Shown here one piece after another: positions 11,388 to 54,187 of a DNA stretch of 64,000 nucleotides. The notes under the pieces are model-generated. The model had not been told where the DNA came from and ran no database searches. It was given only the letters and a program-made list of their open reading frames with translations. Each line of letters opens with the position of its first letter. Within the stretch, counting starts at the first letter, position 1. The stretch lies in NCBI GenBank assembly GCA_947044365.1, contig OX345643.1:1514501-1578500 (forward strand), written 5' to 3'. Both the position numbers and the translations under genes were made by a program. The stretch is from Petrosia ficiformis. Taxonomy: Eukaryota; Porifera; Demospongiae; Haplosclerida; Petrosiidae.

Positions 11388-13569
11388 GGTGTCAGCTCAC
11401 CCAACGTGCAATGGTCACTTCACTCAGGTGCCAGCTCACCCAACGTGCAATGGTCACTTCACTCAGGTGTCAGCTCACCCAAAGTGCAATGGTCACTTCA
11501 CTCAGGTGTCAGCTCACACGACGTGCAATGGTCACTTCACTCAGGTGTCAGCTCACCCAACGTGCAATGATCACTTCACTCAGGTGTCAGCTCACCCAAC
11601 GTGCAATGGTCACTTCACTCAGGTGTCAGCTCACACGACGTGCAATAGTCACTTCACTCAGGTGCCAGCTCACCCAACGTGCAATGCTCACTTCACTCAG
11701 GTGTCAGCTCACCCAACGTGCAATGGTCACTTCACTCAGGTGCCAGCTCACCCAACGTGCAATGGTCACTTCACTCAGGTGCCAGCTCACCCAACGTGCA
11801 ATGGTCACTTCACTCAGGTGTCAGCTCACCCAAAGTGCAATGGTCACTTCACTCAGGTGTCAGCTCACACGACGTGCAATGGTCACTTCACTCAGGTGTC
11901 AGCTCACCCAACGTGCAATGATCACTTCACTCAGGTGTCAGCTCACCCAACGTGCAATGGTCACTTCACTCAGGTGTCAGCTCACACGACGTGCAATAGT
12001 CACTTCACTCAGGTGTCAGCTCACCCAATGTGCAGCAATGGTCACTTCACTCAGGTGTCAGCTCACACGACGTGCAATGGTCACTTCACTCAGGTGTCAG
12101 CTCACCCAACGTGCAATGGTCACTTCACTCAGGTGTCAGCTCACACGACGTGCAATAGTCACTTCACTCAGGTGTCAGCTCACCCAATGTGCAGCAATGG
12201 TCACTTCACTCAGGTGTCAGCTCACCCAACGTGCAATGGTCACTTCACTCAGGTGCCAGCTCACACGACGTGCAATGGTCACTTCACTCAGGTGTCAGCT
12301 CACCCAATGTGCAATGCTCACTTCACTCAGGTGTCAGCTCACCCAACGTGCAGTGGTCACTTCACTCAGGTGCCAGCTCACCCAATGTGCAATGGTCACT
12401 TCACTCAGGTGTCAGCTCACCCAACGTGCAATGGTCACTTCACTCAGGTGTCAGCTCACACGACGTGCAATGGTCACTTCACTCAGGTGTCAGCTCACCC
12501 AATGTGCAATGCTCACTTCACTCAGGTGCCAGCTCACCCAACGTGCAATGCTCACTTCACTCAGGTGTCAGCTCACCCAACGTGCAATGGTCACTTCACT
12601 CAGGTGCCAGCTCACCCAACGTGCAATGGTCACTTCACTCAGGTGTCAGCTCACCCAATGTGCAATGGTCACTTCACTCAGGTGTCAGCTCACCCAACGT
12701 GCAATGGTCACTTCATTCAGGTGTCAGCTCACCCAATGTGCAATGGTCACTTCACTCAGGTGTCAGCTCACCCAATGTGCAATGGTCACTTCATTCAGGT
12801 GTCAGCTCACCCAACGTGCAATGGTCACTTCACTCAGGTGTCAGCTCACCCAATGTGCAATGGTCACTTCACTCAGGTGTCAGCTCACCCAATGTGCAAT
12901 GGTCACTTCATTCAGGTGTCAGCTCACCCAACGTGCAATGGTCACTTCACTCAGGTGTCAGCTCACACGACGTGCAATAGTCACTTCACTCAGGTGTCAG
13001 CTCACCCAATGTGCAGCAATGGTCACTTCACTCAGGTGTCAGCTCACCCAACGTGCAATGGTCACTTCACTCAGGTGCCAGCTCACACGACGTGCAATGG
13101 TCACTTCACTCAGGTGTCAGCTCACCCAACGTGCAATGGTCACTTCACTCAGGTGTCAGCTCACACGACGTGCAATGGTCACTTCACTCAGGTGTCAGCT
13201 CACCCAATGTGCAATGCTCACTTCACTCAGGTGCCAGCTCACCCAACGTGCAATGCTCACTTCACTCAGGTGTCAGCTCACCCAACGTGCAATGGTCACT
13301 TCACTCAGGTGCCAGCTCACCCAACGTGCAATGGTCACTTCACTCAGGTGTCAGCTCACCCAATGTGCAATGGTCACTTCACTCAGGTGTCAGCTCACCC
13401 AACGTGCAATGGTCACTTCACTCAGGTGCCAGCTCACCCAATGTGCAATGGTCACTTCACTCAGGTGTCAGCTCACCCAATGTGCAATGCTCACTTCACT
13501 CAGGTGTCAGCTCACCCAATGTGCAATGGTCACTTCATTCAGGTGTCAGCTCACCCAACGTGCAGTGGT
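11388..13569. repeat. 39-bp tandem minisatellite, about 56 copies
   Basis: The unit contains CAGGTGTCAGCTCACCCAAC, GTGCAATGGTCACTTCACT and nothing more. Variants include ACACGACG for ACCCAACG, a GTGCCAGC form, and a few 42-bp units with an extra CAG. Since 39 is divisible by three and the unit lacks stops in two forward frames, very long open frames (up to 798 codons at 11356-13752) result by arithmetic. I do not regard them as genes: no homology, no splice context, and the frames begin inside unrelated sequence. The array directly follows the broken kinase exon copy. Confidence 0.95.
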
Positions 13570-14159
13570 CAAACACTTGCCCATAGCATTCTCACCAGGA
13601 GTTTAAATGGATCAACAATTGTTTTGATTCATCAAGAAATATCCACACACTCTTATATATATATATATATATGTACATGTAAGATTATTATAATATTTCA
13701 ATATGTTCACACCTTCACTAGAGAATCTTTACAACTACTAATATTTTCATGAATTTATAGACAGACACCTCATACAAAACTAGTCATTACAATGGTATCT
13801 TTTGATGAGTTGAATAGCTTAATGGGTTGTGTTCACTTTGTCTTCTTGTCTGTCGACGACTCTTGATCTACATTTGCAACAAACCTATGAATGTATTGAA
13901 ATATGGTGGGTCATACAACCTTAATGCAGCGCTTTATTCTTCACCATCCATCCAACAGAATAGCAACTTGTAACTGTTGTAGTAGTATGGAAATAATGAC
14001 CACTTTTAGCTATGGGAGATATATGCCCATAACATGCCTGTAGACAGGGGTGTCTAGCCACTAATTGTATTAACACAGTTTTTACAGTAAAAACAAAAAC
14101 CACATCTTTGTTTTGTGAATTCCTTCTGCTTTCAGCATGTAAGACAGTTGTAGGTCTTC
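13570..14159. other. Intergenic sequence with no recognised gene
   Basis: Only a short TA run (about 13652-13672) and ordinary AT-rich sequence are seen. A minus-strand AATAAA (plus-strand TTTATT near 13931) could be the polyadenylation site of the small membrane protein gene at 14330-14578. Confidence 0.4.
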
Positions 14160-14210
14160 AGGTCAGGATATCAGTTGTTTTAAAAACAACTAATATCCTC
14201 CCCCTGACCT
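14160..14210. repeat. Inverted repeat (hairpin)
   Basis: AGGTCAGGATATCAGTTGTTTT faces its near complement AAAACAACT...ATATCC...CCTGACCT, giving a stem of about 20 bp with a two- to four-base loop. Probably a small fold-back element remnant. Confidence 0.55.
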
Positions 14211-14326
14211 AAACTATGCATATAATTATAATTATATAGTTATATAGTTATAATTATATGTAACATATATAATTATAATACAAATGTTTACAAGTTATTC
14301 AAGAACAGCACAATACATACATACGT

Positions 14327-14578
14327 TCAAACTAACCAGTTAAAACCTATGAATAATGCAAATGCTATTATTATCATGAGCACCATGTACAATTTTAAAC
14401 CAGTAGAGAATGCAATGACAAGAACAATAGTGAGAAGAAGCAGAAGAAAGATGGCATTTACAAACAATAGCACTGAATGATTCACTCCAGGTTGGACTGC
14501 ATTGAGAATGACTTGAGAGACAGAAAATCTTTTCTCTTGTGTCCAAGTTGTATCTTCCATTTCCTCTTTAGTAGACAT
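14327..14578 (-). CDS. Small two-helix membrane protein, Pkr1-like
   Basis: From the ATG at 14578 this frame encodes 83 residues. A polar N terminus is followed by a short helix with VQPG and then two hydrophobic segments (about residues 38-58 and 62-80) ending Asn-Trp-Leu-Val. The order Leu-x-x-Val-x-x-Pro-Gly, Asn-x-x-Phe-Leu-Leu-Leu, then a terminal Asn-Trp resembles the Pkr1 family, ER proteins that help assemble the V-ATPase in yeast. I judge this from pattern only. The frame may not end at the TGA: a good donor (GTTAGT) overlaps the Trp codon, and family members continue with a few residues after it, so a short 3' exon is possible but was not located. The gene is divergent from the large MARF1-like gene, 331 bp apart. 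Confidence 0.5.
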   Translation of the reverse strand: MSTKEEMEDTTWTQEKRFSVSQVILNAVQPGVNHSVLLFVNAIFLLLLLTIVLVIAFSTGLKLYMVLMIIIAFALFIGFNWLV

Positions 14579-14909
14579 GATGAACGGACCCCCCAAAGAG
14601 AGAATTGGTTATTTTAGTAGTTACATACCAAACAATGGCAAACATACATGTGGTAGTATGAGAATGAGACTTTTATGACTAGGGGCGTGGTAGTATGAGA
14701 ATGAGGCTTTTATGACTAGGGGCGTGGTAGTTGAGAATGAGACTTGTATGAGAATGAGACTTTAATGATTACGTCATGAAAGGGTTGGGCAAAACAATAG
14801 ATGCATGCAGAGGCAGGAACTCTTATATACTGTATATCTACAACTATTTGTTCGTATTTTTTAAATAACATAGGAAAAATAAAAAAATCTACTTTTATAG
14901 TGTAGAGAG
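14579..14909. promoter_or_regulatory. Bidirectional promoter region with 46-bp direct repeats and a CRE-like site
   Basis: This 331-bp interval separates the divergent start codons of the Pkr1-like and MARF1-like genes. It contains three direct repeats built on GGTAGTATGAGAATGAGAC and TTTTATGACTAGGGGCG (about 14650-14760). It also contains a GATTACGTCATG sequence at 14767-14778 that matches a cAMP-response/ATF-type half-palindrome. Use of these sites is inferred, not shown. Confidence 0.45.
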
Positions 14910-47245
<32,336 letters not shown>

Positions 47246-47325
47246 TGTACACGCTGACTTGTTATTTTGTACAATTATGTAATTATACATAATCATTACA
47301 TAATATTTACAAGTATGTTTTGATA

Positions 47326-47331
47326 ATTAAA
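47326..47331 (+). terminator. Possible polyadenylation signal (ATTAAA) of the MARF1-like gene
   Basis: ATTAAA 81 bp after the stop codon at 47243-47245. No AATAAA is closer. Confidence 0.4.
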
Positions 47332-48429
47332 TGTAAGATTGTATGCAATACTCTGTATATATATATATATATATATAAATAACACTTAATTTGCTTTTAC
47401 AGTGTATATAGTATGATTGTATTGTGTAGTAATACTTTTCCACAACTTTTTTGCTACTTCAATTTGTCAATGTGCAACAAGAAAGGGGTCTGGTTAGCAT
47501 GAGATATTCCTCCCACTGATAATTATGTGTAACTAATTTAAAAAATATTCAACTTGCTGCTTTCCAAGACATTTGATTTTGGATTCTTTGGCATCGAGTA
47601 AGTAAGATATCCACTCATGCATGCAGACAGGGCTTCAAATGTGTACACTTAAGCACAAACACCTTATATAGTATTTGATAAGTACATTTAAGCACATGAC
47701 TCTTTTAACTTAGTTATATTAAACACAATAACAACTACTAAACATTAGCTGTTCAAATATTTTACCTGTGAGTTGGCATTGTGGGCTTAGCTAACCAAGT
47801 TCTATGTCGTCAATTATCGTATAACAGTGTTTTCCTTACAAGTAAGCATATATAAAATCACACCTCATAAATTATTTACATACCATTTCTTCATAAGTAT
47901 ATAATATATAATTATACAGAATTTATATAGCTAGCCAAAAAGATTCACAAGGTGTTTGATAAAACAAGATATAAAATTATAGAGAAAAAAGTATCCCTAT
48001 GACTGCTTTGTGGTGTCATCATTCAGTAATCATTACTAATTTATCATGTCTGAAACACATCAGCCTATTATAGTTATTATTTTGATTATCTACTCTGTTT
48101 ACCTTTTAAAGAACCTCGTAGAACTTTAGGATTATATTTCAAGCTAGCTATTAGTTCTAGTTTCTACGTAAGCTACACAGCTTTTCTTTCTGAGCCACCC
48201 GGAATGACGTCTTACGTAAGTGGCCGGCCGCGGCCACAAACAATACGAACCCGTGGGAAAGCGGGATGACCAACGGGCCATAAAAGAACGGATTAAGACG
48301 ATTTTAACTGTAGATCTACTTGTGAAACTTTACAAATTAATGCAGTGGTTGTCCTACTCTGCTATTTAACTCTGACTATATATTTACTTCTAAATACATA
48401 TTAATCACAACAGTCTGCTAACAAGCAAT
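47332..48429. other. Upstream region of receptor-like gene A
   Basis: Parts (about 47630-47975 and 48300-48429) align with the regions upstream of gene B (53270-54187) and gene C (59460-60178): shared landmarks are GTACATTTAAGCACATGACT, CATTAGCTGTTCAAATAT, AGCCAAAAAGATTCACAAG and GATCTACTTGTGAAACTTTA. In gene A alone a copy of the interspersed repeat (47976-48286) lies between the last two. No gene is seen. Confidence 0.6.
47976..48286. repeat. Interspersed repeat, copy 2, in the upstream region of receptor gene A
   Basis: Aligns with 44278-44716 over most of its length (AGAGAAAAAAGTATCCCTATG, TCTACTCTGTTTACCTTTTA, TTTCTACGTAAGCTACACAG, CGAACCCGTGGGAAAGC, ACGGGCCATA) with internal deletions. 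Genes B and C lack it at the corresponding place. Confidence 0.75.
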
Positions 48430-50047
48430 ATGGTCATGTTTCTATTGGTACTGTTTCTCTGCTCCTGTATCATCAGCACTATAGGTAAGGTACTGAAAGT
48501 ATTACAATTAATGTTGTTGATTTTTAAATTAAATAGATGGCTGTACAGAAGGATTCATGGATATTGATCTTCTAAGAGCTAAAGCTGAACAGATACCAAA
48601 CACACAGGGTACCTACTCAAATAACATTCTTGATTCAGACTCAAGATGGATCTTCCCAAGTTTAGAATTCACATGTAGTACAACAATCACTGGAATTATT
48701 ATTGGTGTGGATGTGAGGACAATTACTAATACAAGAAATAGTTATCCTCAACTTGAAATATGGACAAATGATTATGTTTTCGAATTCATTGGATTTCGAA
48801 CAATCCAACTACAACCTGATAACTTCAATACTTCTGGTGTGTATACGTATCAGTTCTCTCAACCTTTGTCAGTTGCAGCAAATAATGTACTTGGAATTTC
48901 TCAACCTCCACATGATGAAAGTGTAGTGAGAGTACATTATGAGAGTCGTAGTAATGGAGCATTGAAAGTAGAAAGTTATACTTACACTAGAACTCAGACG
49001 ACTTTTATTAATAATCTTCAGGCAACCCCTCAAAATTTGGATTTAATCATTTATCCACTAACAGGTAATGAATTTAGCATTCATCATTTTTTTTGTGTTC
49101 TGGGTTTTGCATTTTAATCTTCTATCTTTTCCACTGAACATGTTTTTTTTATAATATCATATCTTGTGAATGTATCACAATAGTGTTTTGGTGAAGGTAT
49201 ATACAATATACTGTTTTTCCTGTTCTTATTATAGATAATCCTAGTTGTCTTAGTAGTGGATTTCAAACTAGGGAAATGATTCAGTCAAAAGTACTACAAG
49301 TCACTGATGTATTGGGTCCTACTAATACAGTACGAGGTTTCTCTAATATCAGGTTCACTTGTGATGGAATAATAACCAAATGGATAGTTGGTATAAATGA
49401 TGTTACTGGTAACACATTACCAAACATACAGTTATTGAGAAGTGATCTGACTGTTATAACTTCCTTAACAGTTGATATAAATAATGGTATCAGTACTGAT
49501 ACAAATGTCTATGAATTTACTTCTCTTTTGAATGCTGAAGTGAAAAAAGGTGATATCTTAGTAGTGAACAGTACAGATATTCCTGTGTACTATCAACAGT
49601 TTAATGGACCTCAAAACTATATGATTGACAGTAGTAACACATTGATAGAGGTTGAGGCAAATAATTATCCACTGATATCTGTGGAATTTGCAAGTGGTAA
49701 GTTAAATCAAGAAAGCACAAGAAGAAATAAAATTAAAATATTTTCCTATTTGCATATAATAGCAACAGCAACAACAGCAGCAACAATGATAACAACAACA
49801 ACAACAACAACAGCAACAATGATAACAAGAACAACATTTCAGTCTCCTGCAATATCTACAACAACATTTCAGTCTCCTGCAATATCTACTTCAACATTTC
49901 AGTCTCCTGGAATATCTACTTCAACATTTCAGTCTCCTGCACTATCTACAACAACATTTCAGTCTCCTGCAATATCTACTTCAACATTTCAGTCTCCTGC
50001 AATATCTACAACAATGTCGGTTACTCCTTCAATTGGTATGAAATCTC

Positions 50048-50078
<31 letters not shown>

Positions 50079-53077
50079 TGGAATAATTATTTAAAAGCAG
50101 CTCTGTATGAACTCTATATATACTCTGAGTTGGATTACACTTTAATTATATATATAAGCTGTACTTGTTGTATTGTATATTATTGAGTGGATGTATCAAG
50201 GTAACTGATTTTAAGCAACTAATAAGTTTAAGCTAGAACTGAACTGAGGGTTTGGAACCTGCAAACACATAATTTAATTTATTCTAATGCATTATTAATG
50301 TTTCAGAATCATGTAACATGAAATATAACACATTAGAGAGTATAATTATTATATGATTCAAGTAATAACTCAAGGAATGCTACCTTATAACTAGTTATTT
50401 AAATCGGTAGTGATGCACTTCTTCTACCTTAAGCCTACTATTTTGCTGATCATGTTTTGGCTTTAGTTTACACATACAATATACCACAAATTCAATTTAT
50501 GTCATTGTTGCATGTGATTCTATAGTGTAAATATTAAATTGTTAAAATAGCTTGTTAAGAATAGTTGGCAATATAAAATTATGATGACATAATGTGTAGT
50601 TTGTTCTAATTAGTTGAAGCATTATAATTAAGGTGCTGTCTACTCATATGTCATACCAACAATTTTCCATCAAAAGGGTTTGGAACCTGTAATCGCAATT
50701 TGATGTACCTTTTAATATTTGCTATGCCATTAGATGGATATGTATTCTGAGCAACCTTAAATCCTTGCAACTGTACTAACCAATAATTTAACAATTTAAC
50801 CATTTTGATTTTGCAGTGATGTTGTTGTCACAGAATCATGTTTAAACTAACTGCTACAATAAGACTCCATACAATGATGTATTGTCAGAAAAAACTGTGC
50901 CTCAGGAATGTATATAACAAATTAATTTGCTTAGCTCTTGTTCATGTGTCTCACATTCTACCTAAACTAATCAAATTCCATTACAGTTATTAATACTTTT
51001 ACTGGCAAAGTCAAACCGAACGTTTAGTTCTAAAGTTCTTTTCATTTCAAAAGTAATTCCATCGGAGTTCAAAACTTTTATATGTTTTTTTTGTGAATAA
51101 CCCTATACAGAACTAATTTAGGACTCTTTAATTCTGTCATCCTGATTCCTAACACTAGAATCTGCCTTTTGAACATATTGTATTTTTAGAATAGAAATTT
51201 ATGTTTACAACTCTTACAAAGGTTTTGCAAAACAGTGGAAAATAATTGGAGTTGGAGCAGGTCTTCTTCTGCTGTCTATTATTATATTCAGTAGTATATT
51301 AATAGTATTACTAGTGAAACTTCAAAGAGCAAAACATACAAATATCAAGTTGATAGGTATGATATGAAGTCAACAATGATTATTAAATAATGAATTTTAT
51401 TATTCTTTTTAGCCTTATTGCAACTGCAATCTGATGATCGTTTCACTGTAAAGCAGGTCTATGCTTTACTAGATTTAGCAGGTTTGAATTTACAACACTA
51501 TGAGTTAATTTAAATGAGTAATTAATTATTCAATGCAATTTATGGCTCCTGTATATATTTACTGTTCATATAGTGCATGATTCAAGTTGTGCTCATAGAC
51601 AACTATAATTAATAGTTATGTTTGAAGTTCAGAAAATGATTATAATGTAAAGAAATAGTGTGGGTTACTTTATATCCAGAAATACCATAGAAACAGTTTC
51701 AAAGTGGTTACAAATTGGAATATACCATACTTGATGGAACATCAGTGAAATAATATGATTCATGCAATAGGTTGATAAAACTCTATAAATTGTGTTGAAT
51801 TAACTCAAAACACACTACACTATACGCATGACAGCATCTAATCTTAAATACATAAGAAACTCATTCATCATGCACAGGTAAAGATGTGATTGCTGAAGTT
51901 AATCAGACCAATACTGCACTCACAGAATCAGGTTAGGGATAACAGTATATTATTCATACATTCTTACAAATACGTTAAAATACTTTTACTAAATACATTA
52001 GCAATATAAAATTTTGAATCAAAATTCTACTTCTCACAGATAAATATGTGATCACTGATGATAATCCATCCTATAATATACACACATTAACAGGTATAAA
52101 CAATATATATTATATTATTATTATGGTATGAAAGTGTATATAATATTTATCTCACAGATAAACATGTGATTACTAATGATAATCCATCCTATAATATACA
52201 CACAACAGGTATTAACAATATATATCTATATATTATATTAGTATTGGGTTTCAAAATGTATTATAATATATATAATCAATTCTTTCTCTCACAGATCAAC
52301 ATGTGACAACTATTGATAATCCATCCTATAGTATACGCAGAGTAACAGGTATATATATACAATATATATAATTATATATAATTATTATTATATAAATATA
52401 ATTATGGATGAAAGTGTATATATAATATTTATCTCACAGATAAACATGTGATTACTAATGATAATCCATCCTATAATATACACACAACAAGTATTAACAC
52501 TATATATTATATTTGTATTGGTGTGAAAATGTACTTTATCCCACAGATAAACACGTGGTTACAAATGATAATCCAGCATATAATATACACACATCAACAG
52601 GTATAGATAATATATTGCATTATAATTTGCCTTATTTATAGTTATAGATAGATGGTCGATTGCTATATAAAATATAATTTATAGCATGATAGAAGCATAT
52701 TGTTACCATATTACCATGTTCCTATATACCTTAAGCCTACTATTAATTGTGTCCACTATATTTAAATGCTTGGATTTAGCATGCGTTAATTTCTTAATAT
52801 AACTTCCAATACAACACATAGCAACAATATTGTAGCAGACTATAATTAAAATTTGATAATTAAATTTACTTAATATCACAGATGTGATTATTAATGTATA
52901 ATACACTCATATAGACCACATACATAATTTAATCCTTAACATTTAATATATGACTTCCTGTCAGTAGGTTATTCACAGTGTAAATGATCATTTGGTTTGG
53001 AAATATATATAACAAGATAAATTTTTAATTTTACAGATGGACATGTGATTATTGATGATGATCCACACTACATATGA
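48430..53077 (+). CDS. Receptor-like single-pass membrane protein A, unrecognised family (13 exons)
   Basis: Exons: 48430-48484 (signal peptide), 48537-49064 and 49235-49696 (ectodomain), 49763-50035 (Thr/Ser-rich stalk), 51195-51356 (transmembrane), 51413-51481, 51878-51931, 52040-52093, 52158-52208, 52295-52348, 52440-52490, 52547-52600, 53037-53077 (tail, stop TGA). Every intron is phase 1; the total is 1908 nt, 635 residues. The stalk has six copies of Thr-Phe-Gln-Ser-Pro-Ala-Ile-Ser and Thr runs, likely O-glycosylated. The membrane segment (GVGAGLLLLSIIIF...) is followed by basic residues (KLQRAKHT). Five tail exons each carry Asp-Asn-Pro-Ser/Ala-Tyr, an NPxY-type motif; the protein ends DPHYI. 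I do not recognise the ectodomain. A cell-surface receptor or adhesion role is inferred from layout. The exon at 52440 ends ACAA|GT instead of ACAG|GT, which changes a codon but keeps the donor. Confidence 0.8.
50036..51194. other. Long stalk-to-membrane intron of gene A with conserved blocks
   Basis: This intron and its equivalents (55598-56807 in B, 61712-63676 in C) share blocks such as CCATCAAAAGGGTTTGGAACC, GCCATTAGATGGATATGTAT, TTGTCACAGAATCATGT and CCCTATACAGAACTAATTTA. I found no open frame that fits a phase-1 exon in all three, so I read this as duplicated intron sequence that includes older interspersed repeats. Confidence 0.45.
52040..52600 (+). other. Gene A cytoplasmic tyrosine-motif micro-exon array
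   Basis: Five exons of 51-54 bp (52040, 52158, 52295, 52440, 52547), each preceded by CTCACAG or CCACAG and followed by GTAT. Peptides run Asp-Lys-His/Tyr-Val-Ile-Thr-Asn-Asp-Asn-Pro-Ser-Tyr-Asn-Ile-His-Thr. The third is divergent (DQHVTTIDNPSYSIRRVT). NPxY with a hydrophobic residue at +2 suits PTB-domain or clathrin-adaptor binding in known receptors. Neither an ITIM nor a YxxPhi motif fits (position +3 is His). Confidence 0.8.
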
Positions 53078-54187
53078 TACACTATGTATTGAAAACTGAC
53101 AAATAGTAATATGTATTGTAATTAAAACTCCAATAATGATCAATTCATGATTAGATTGACTCGAACTGATAATTATTATTTTTGTATTTCTTAAATTCAT
53201 TCTTACTATGTAACTATGATTTGTAATGTAATTCTTATAACTTGTGATTAGTACAAGTACAAACACTTAAGATTTGTCAAGCACAAACAGCTTATTTAGT
53301 ACTTGAAGTGCCCACACGAAGTACGTAAGTACATTTAAGCACATGACTCCTTTAACTTAAAGGTTATTCACGTTCAATATGACCTAAGAATAATGTTCAT
53401 AACTTTAATTTGGAATGACTAACAATCTTTTCACTTTCACCATTTGCATATAATAGTCCTTCCTGTTCTTTTTTGTGGATGTCAAATTTCAATCCATTGC
53501 TTCATTAATGAGTTACAATATATTAACCTCATGACATTAAACTATACACTATATTATTTATAAAGTCATCACATACTAATTTTGAGGTCATTTTGAATGT
53601 GAACAGACTTTAGTTACAATAACAACTAATAAACATTAGCTGTTCAAATATTTTATCTGTGAGTTGGCATTGCAGCTTTGATAATTATACAACTAAACCA
53701 TGCTTGATAAGTACTTTCACTATTAAAGTTATTTCTGCTACTATCCTTGATCTGTATTATCTCATTCTGATACTCATAATCTCCATGCATTACATTTAAT
53801 TCATCATGCCTGATGCAGCCACAGCACATGGACATTAATAAGTAATTTAAAGAGGCCTATCTTCACATGATGTATATATCTTTATGGATGACCAAGTTCT
53901 TTGCAATAAATTATTATTTCATAAAACAATCACACATACATTTCTTCATATATATAATAAATTATATCATTATACAAAATTTATATAGTTAGCCAAAAAG
54001 ATTCACAAGATGTTTGATAAAAAAGAGCAGATTTAGACTGCTTTTTAAAACACAACAGATTTAAACTTGAAGCCTTCTAGATCTACTTGTGAAACTTTAC
54101 AAATAAATTCAGTGGGTGTCTACTTACTATATATGTACTTCAAATTACATATTAATCACAACTTCAAGCTGTCTGCTAACAAGCAAT
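53078..54187. other. Intergenic region between receptor genes A and B
   Basis: No gene is seen. The distal part (53270-54187) is the upstream region of gene B, homologous to those of genes A and C. A 48-bp block just before the ATG (AGTGGGTGTCTACTTACTAT, CAAATTACATATTAATCACA) is almost identical between B and C and probably contains the core promoter and 5' untranslated region. Confidence 0.5.

Noticed and set aside
11388..13569. CRISPR-like array
   Set aside because: Repeats are directly abutting with no unique spacers; this is a eukaryotic minisatellite. None of the other arrays has repeat-spacer structure either.
11356..13752. 798-codon open frame over the 39-bp repeat as a gene for a Cys/His repeat protein
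   Set aside because: Two forward frames are open for the same reason (unit length divisible by three, no stops). There is no homology, no signal peptide and no splice or promoter context.
13921..14103. 60-codon minus-strand frame as the missing 3' exon of the Pkr1-like gene
   Set aside because: No acceptor in the right phase gives a continuation without an immediate stop or with family-like residues.
50818..50845. Conserved TTTTGCAG + GTGATGTTGTTG segment as an extra exon in receptor genes
   Set aside because: In the required phase it meets a stop within 10-13 codons in all copies and has no suitable donor.
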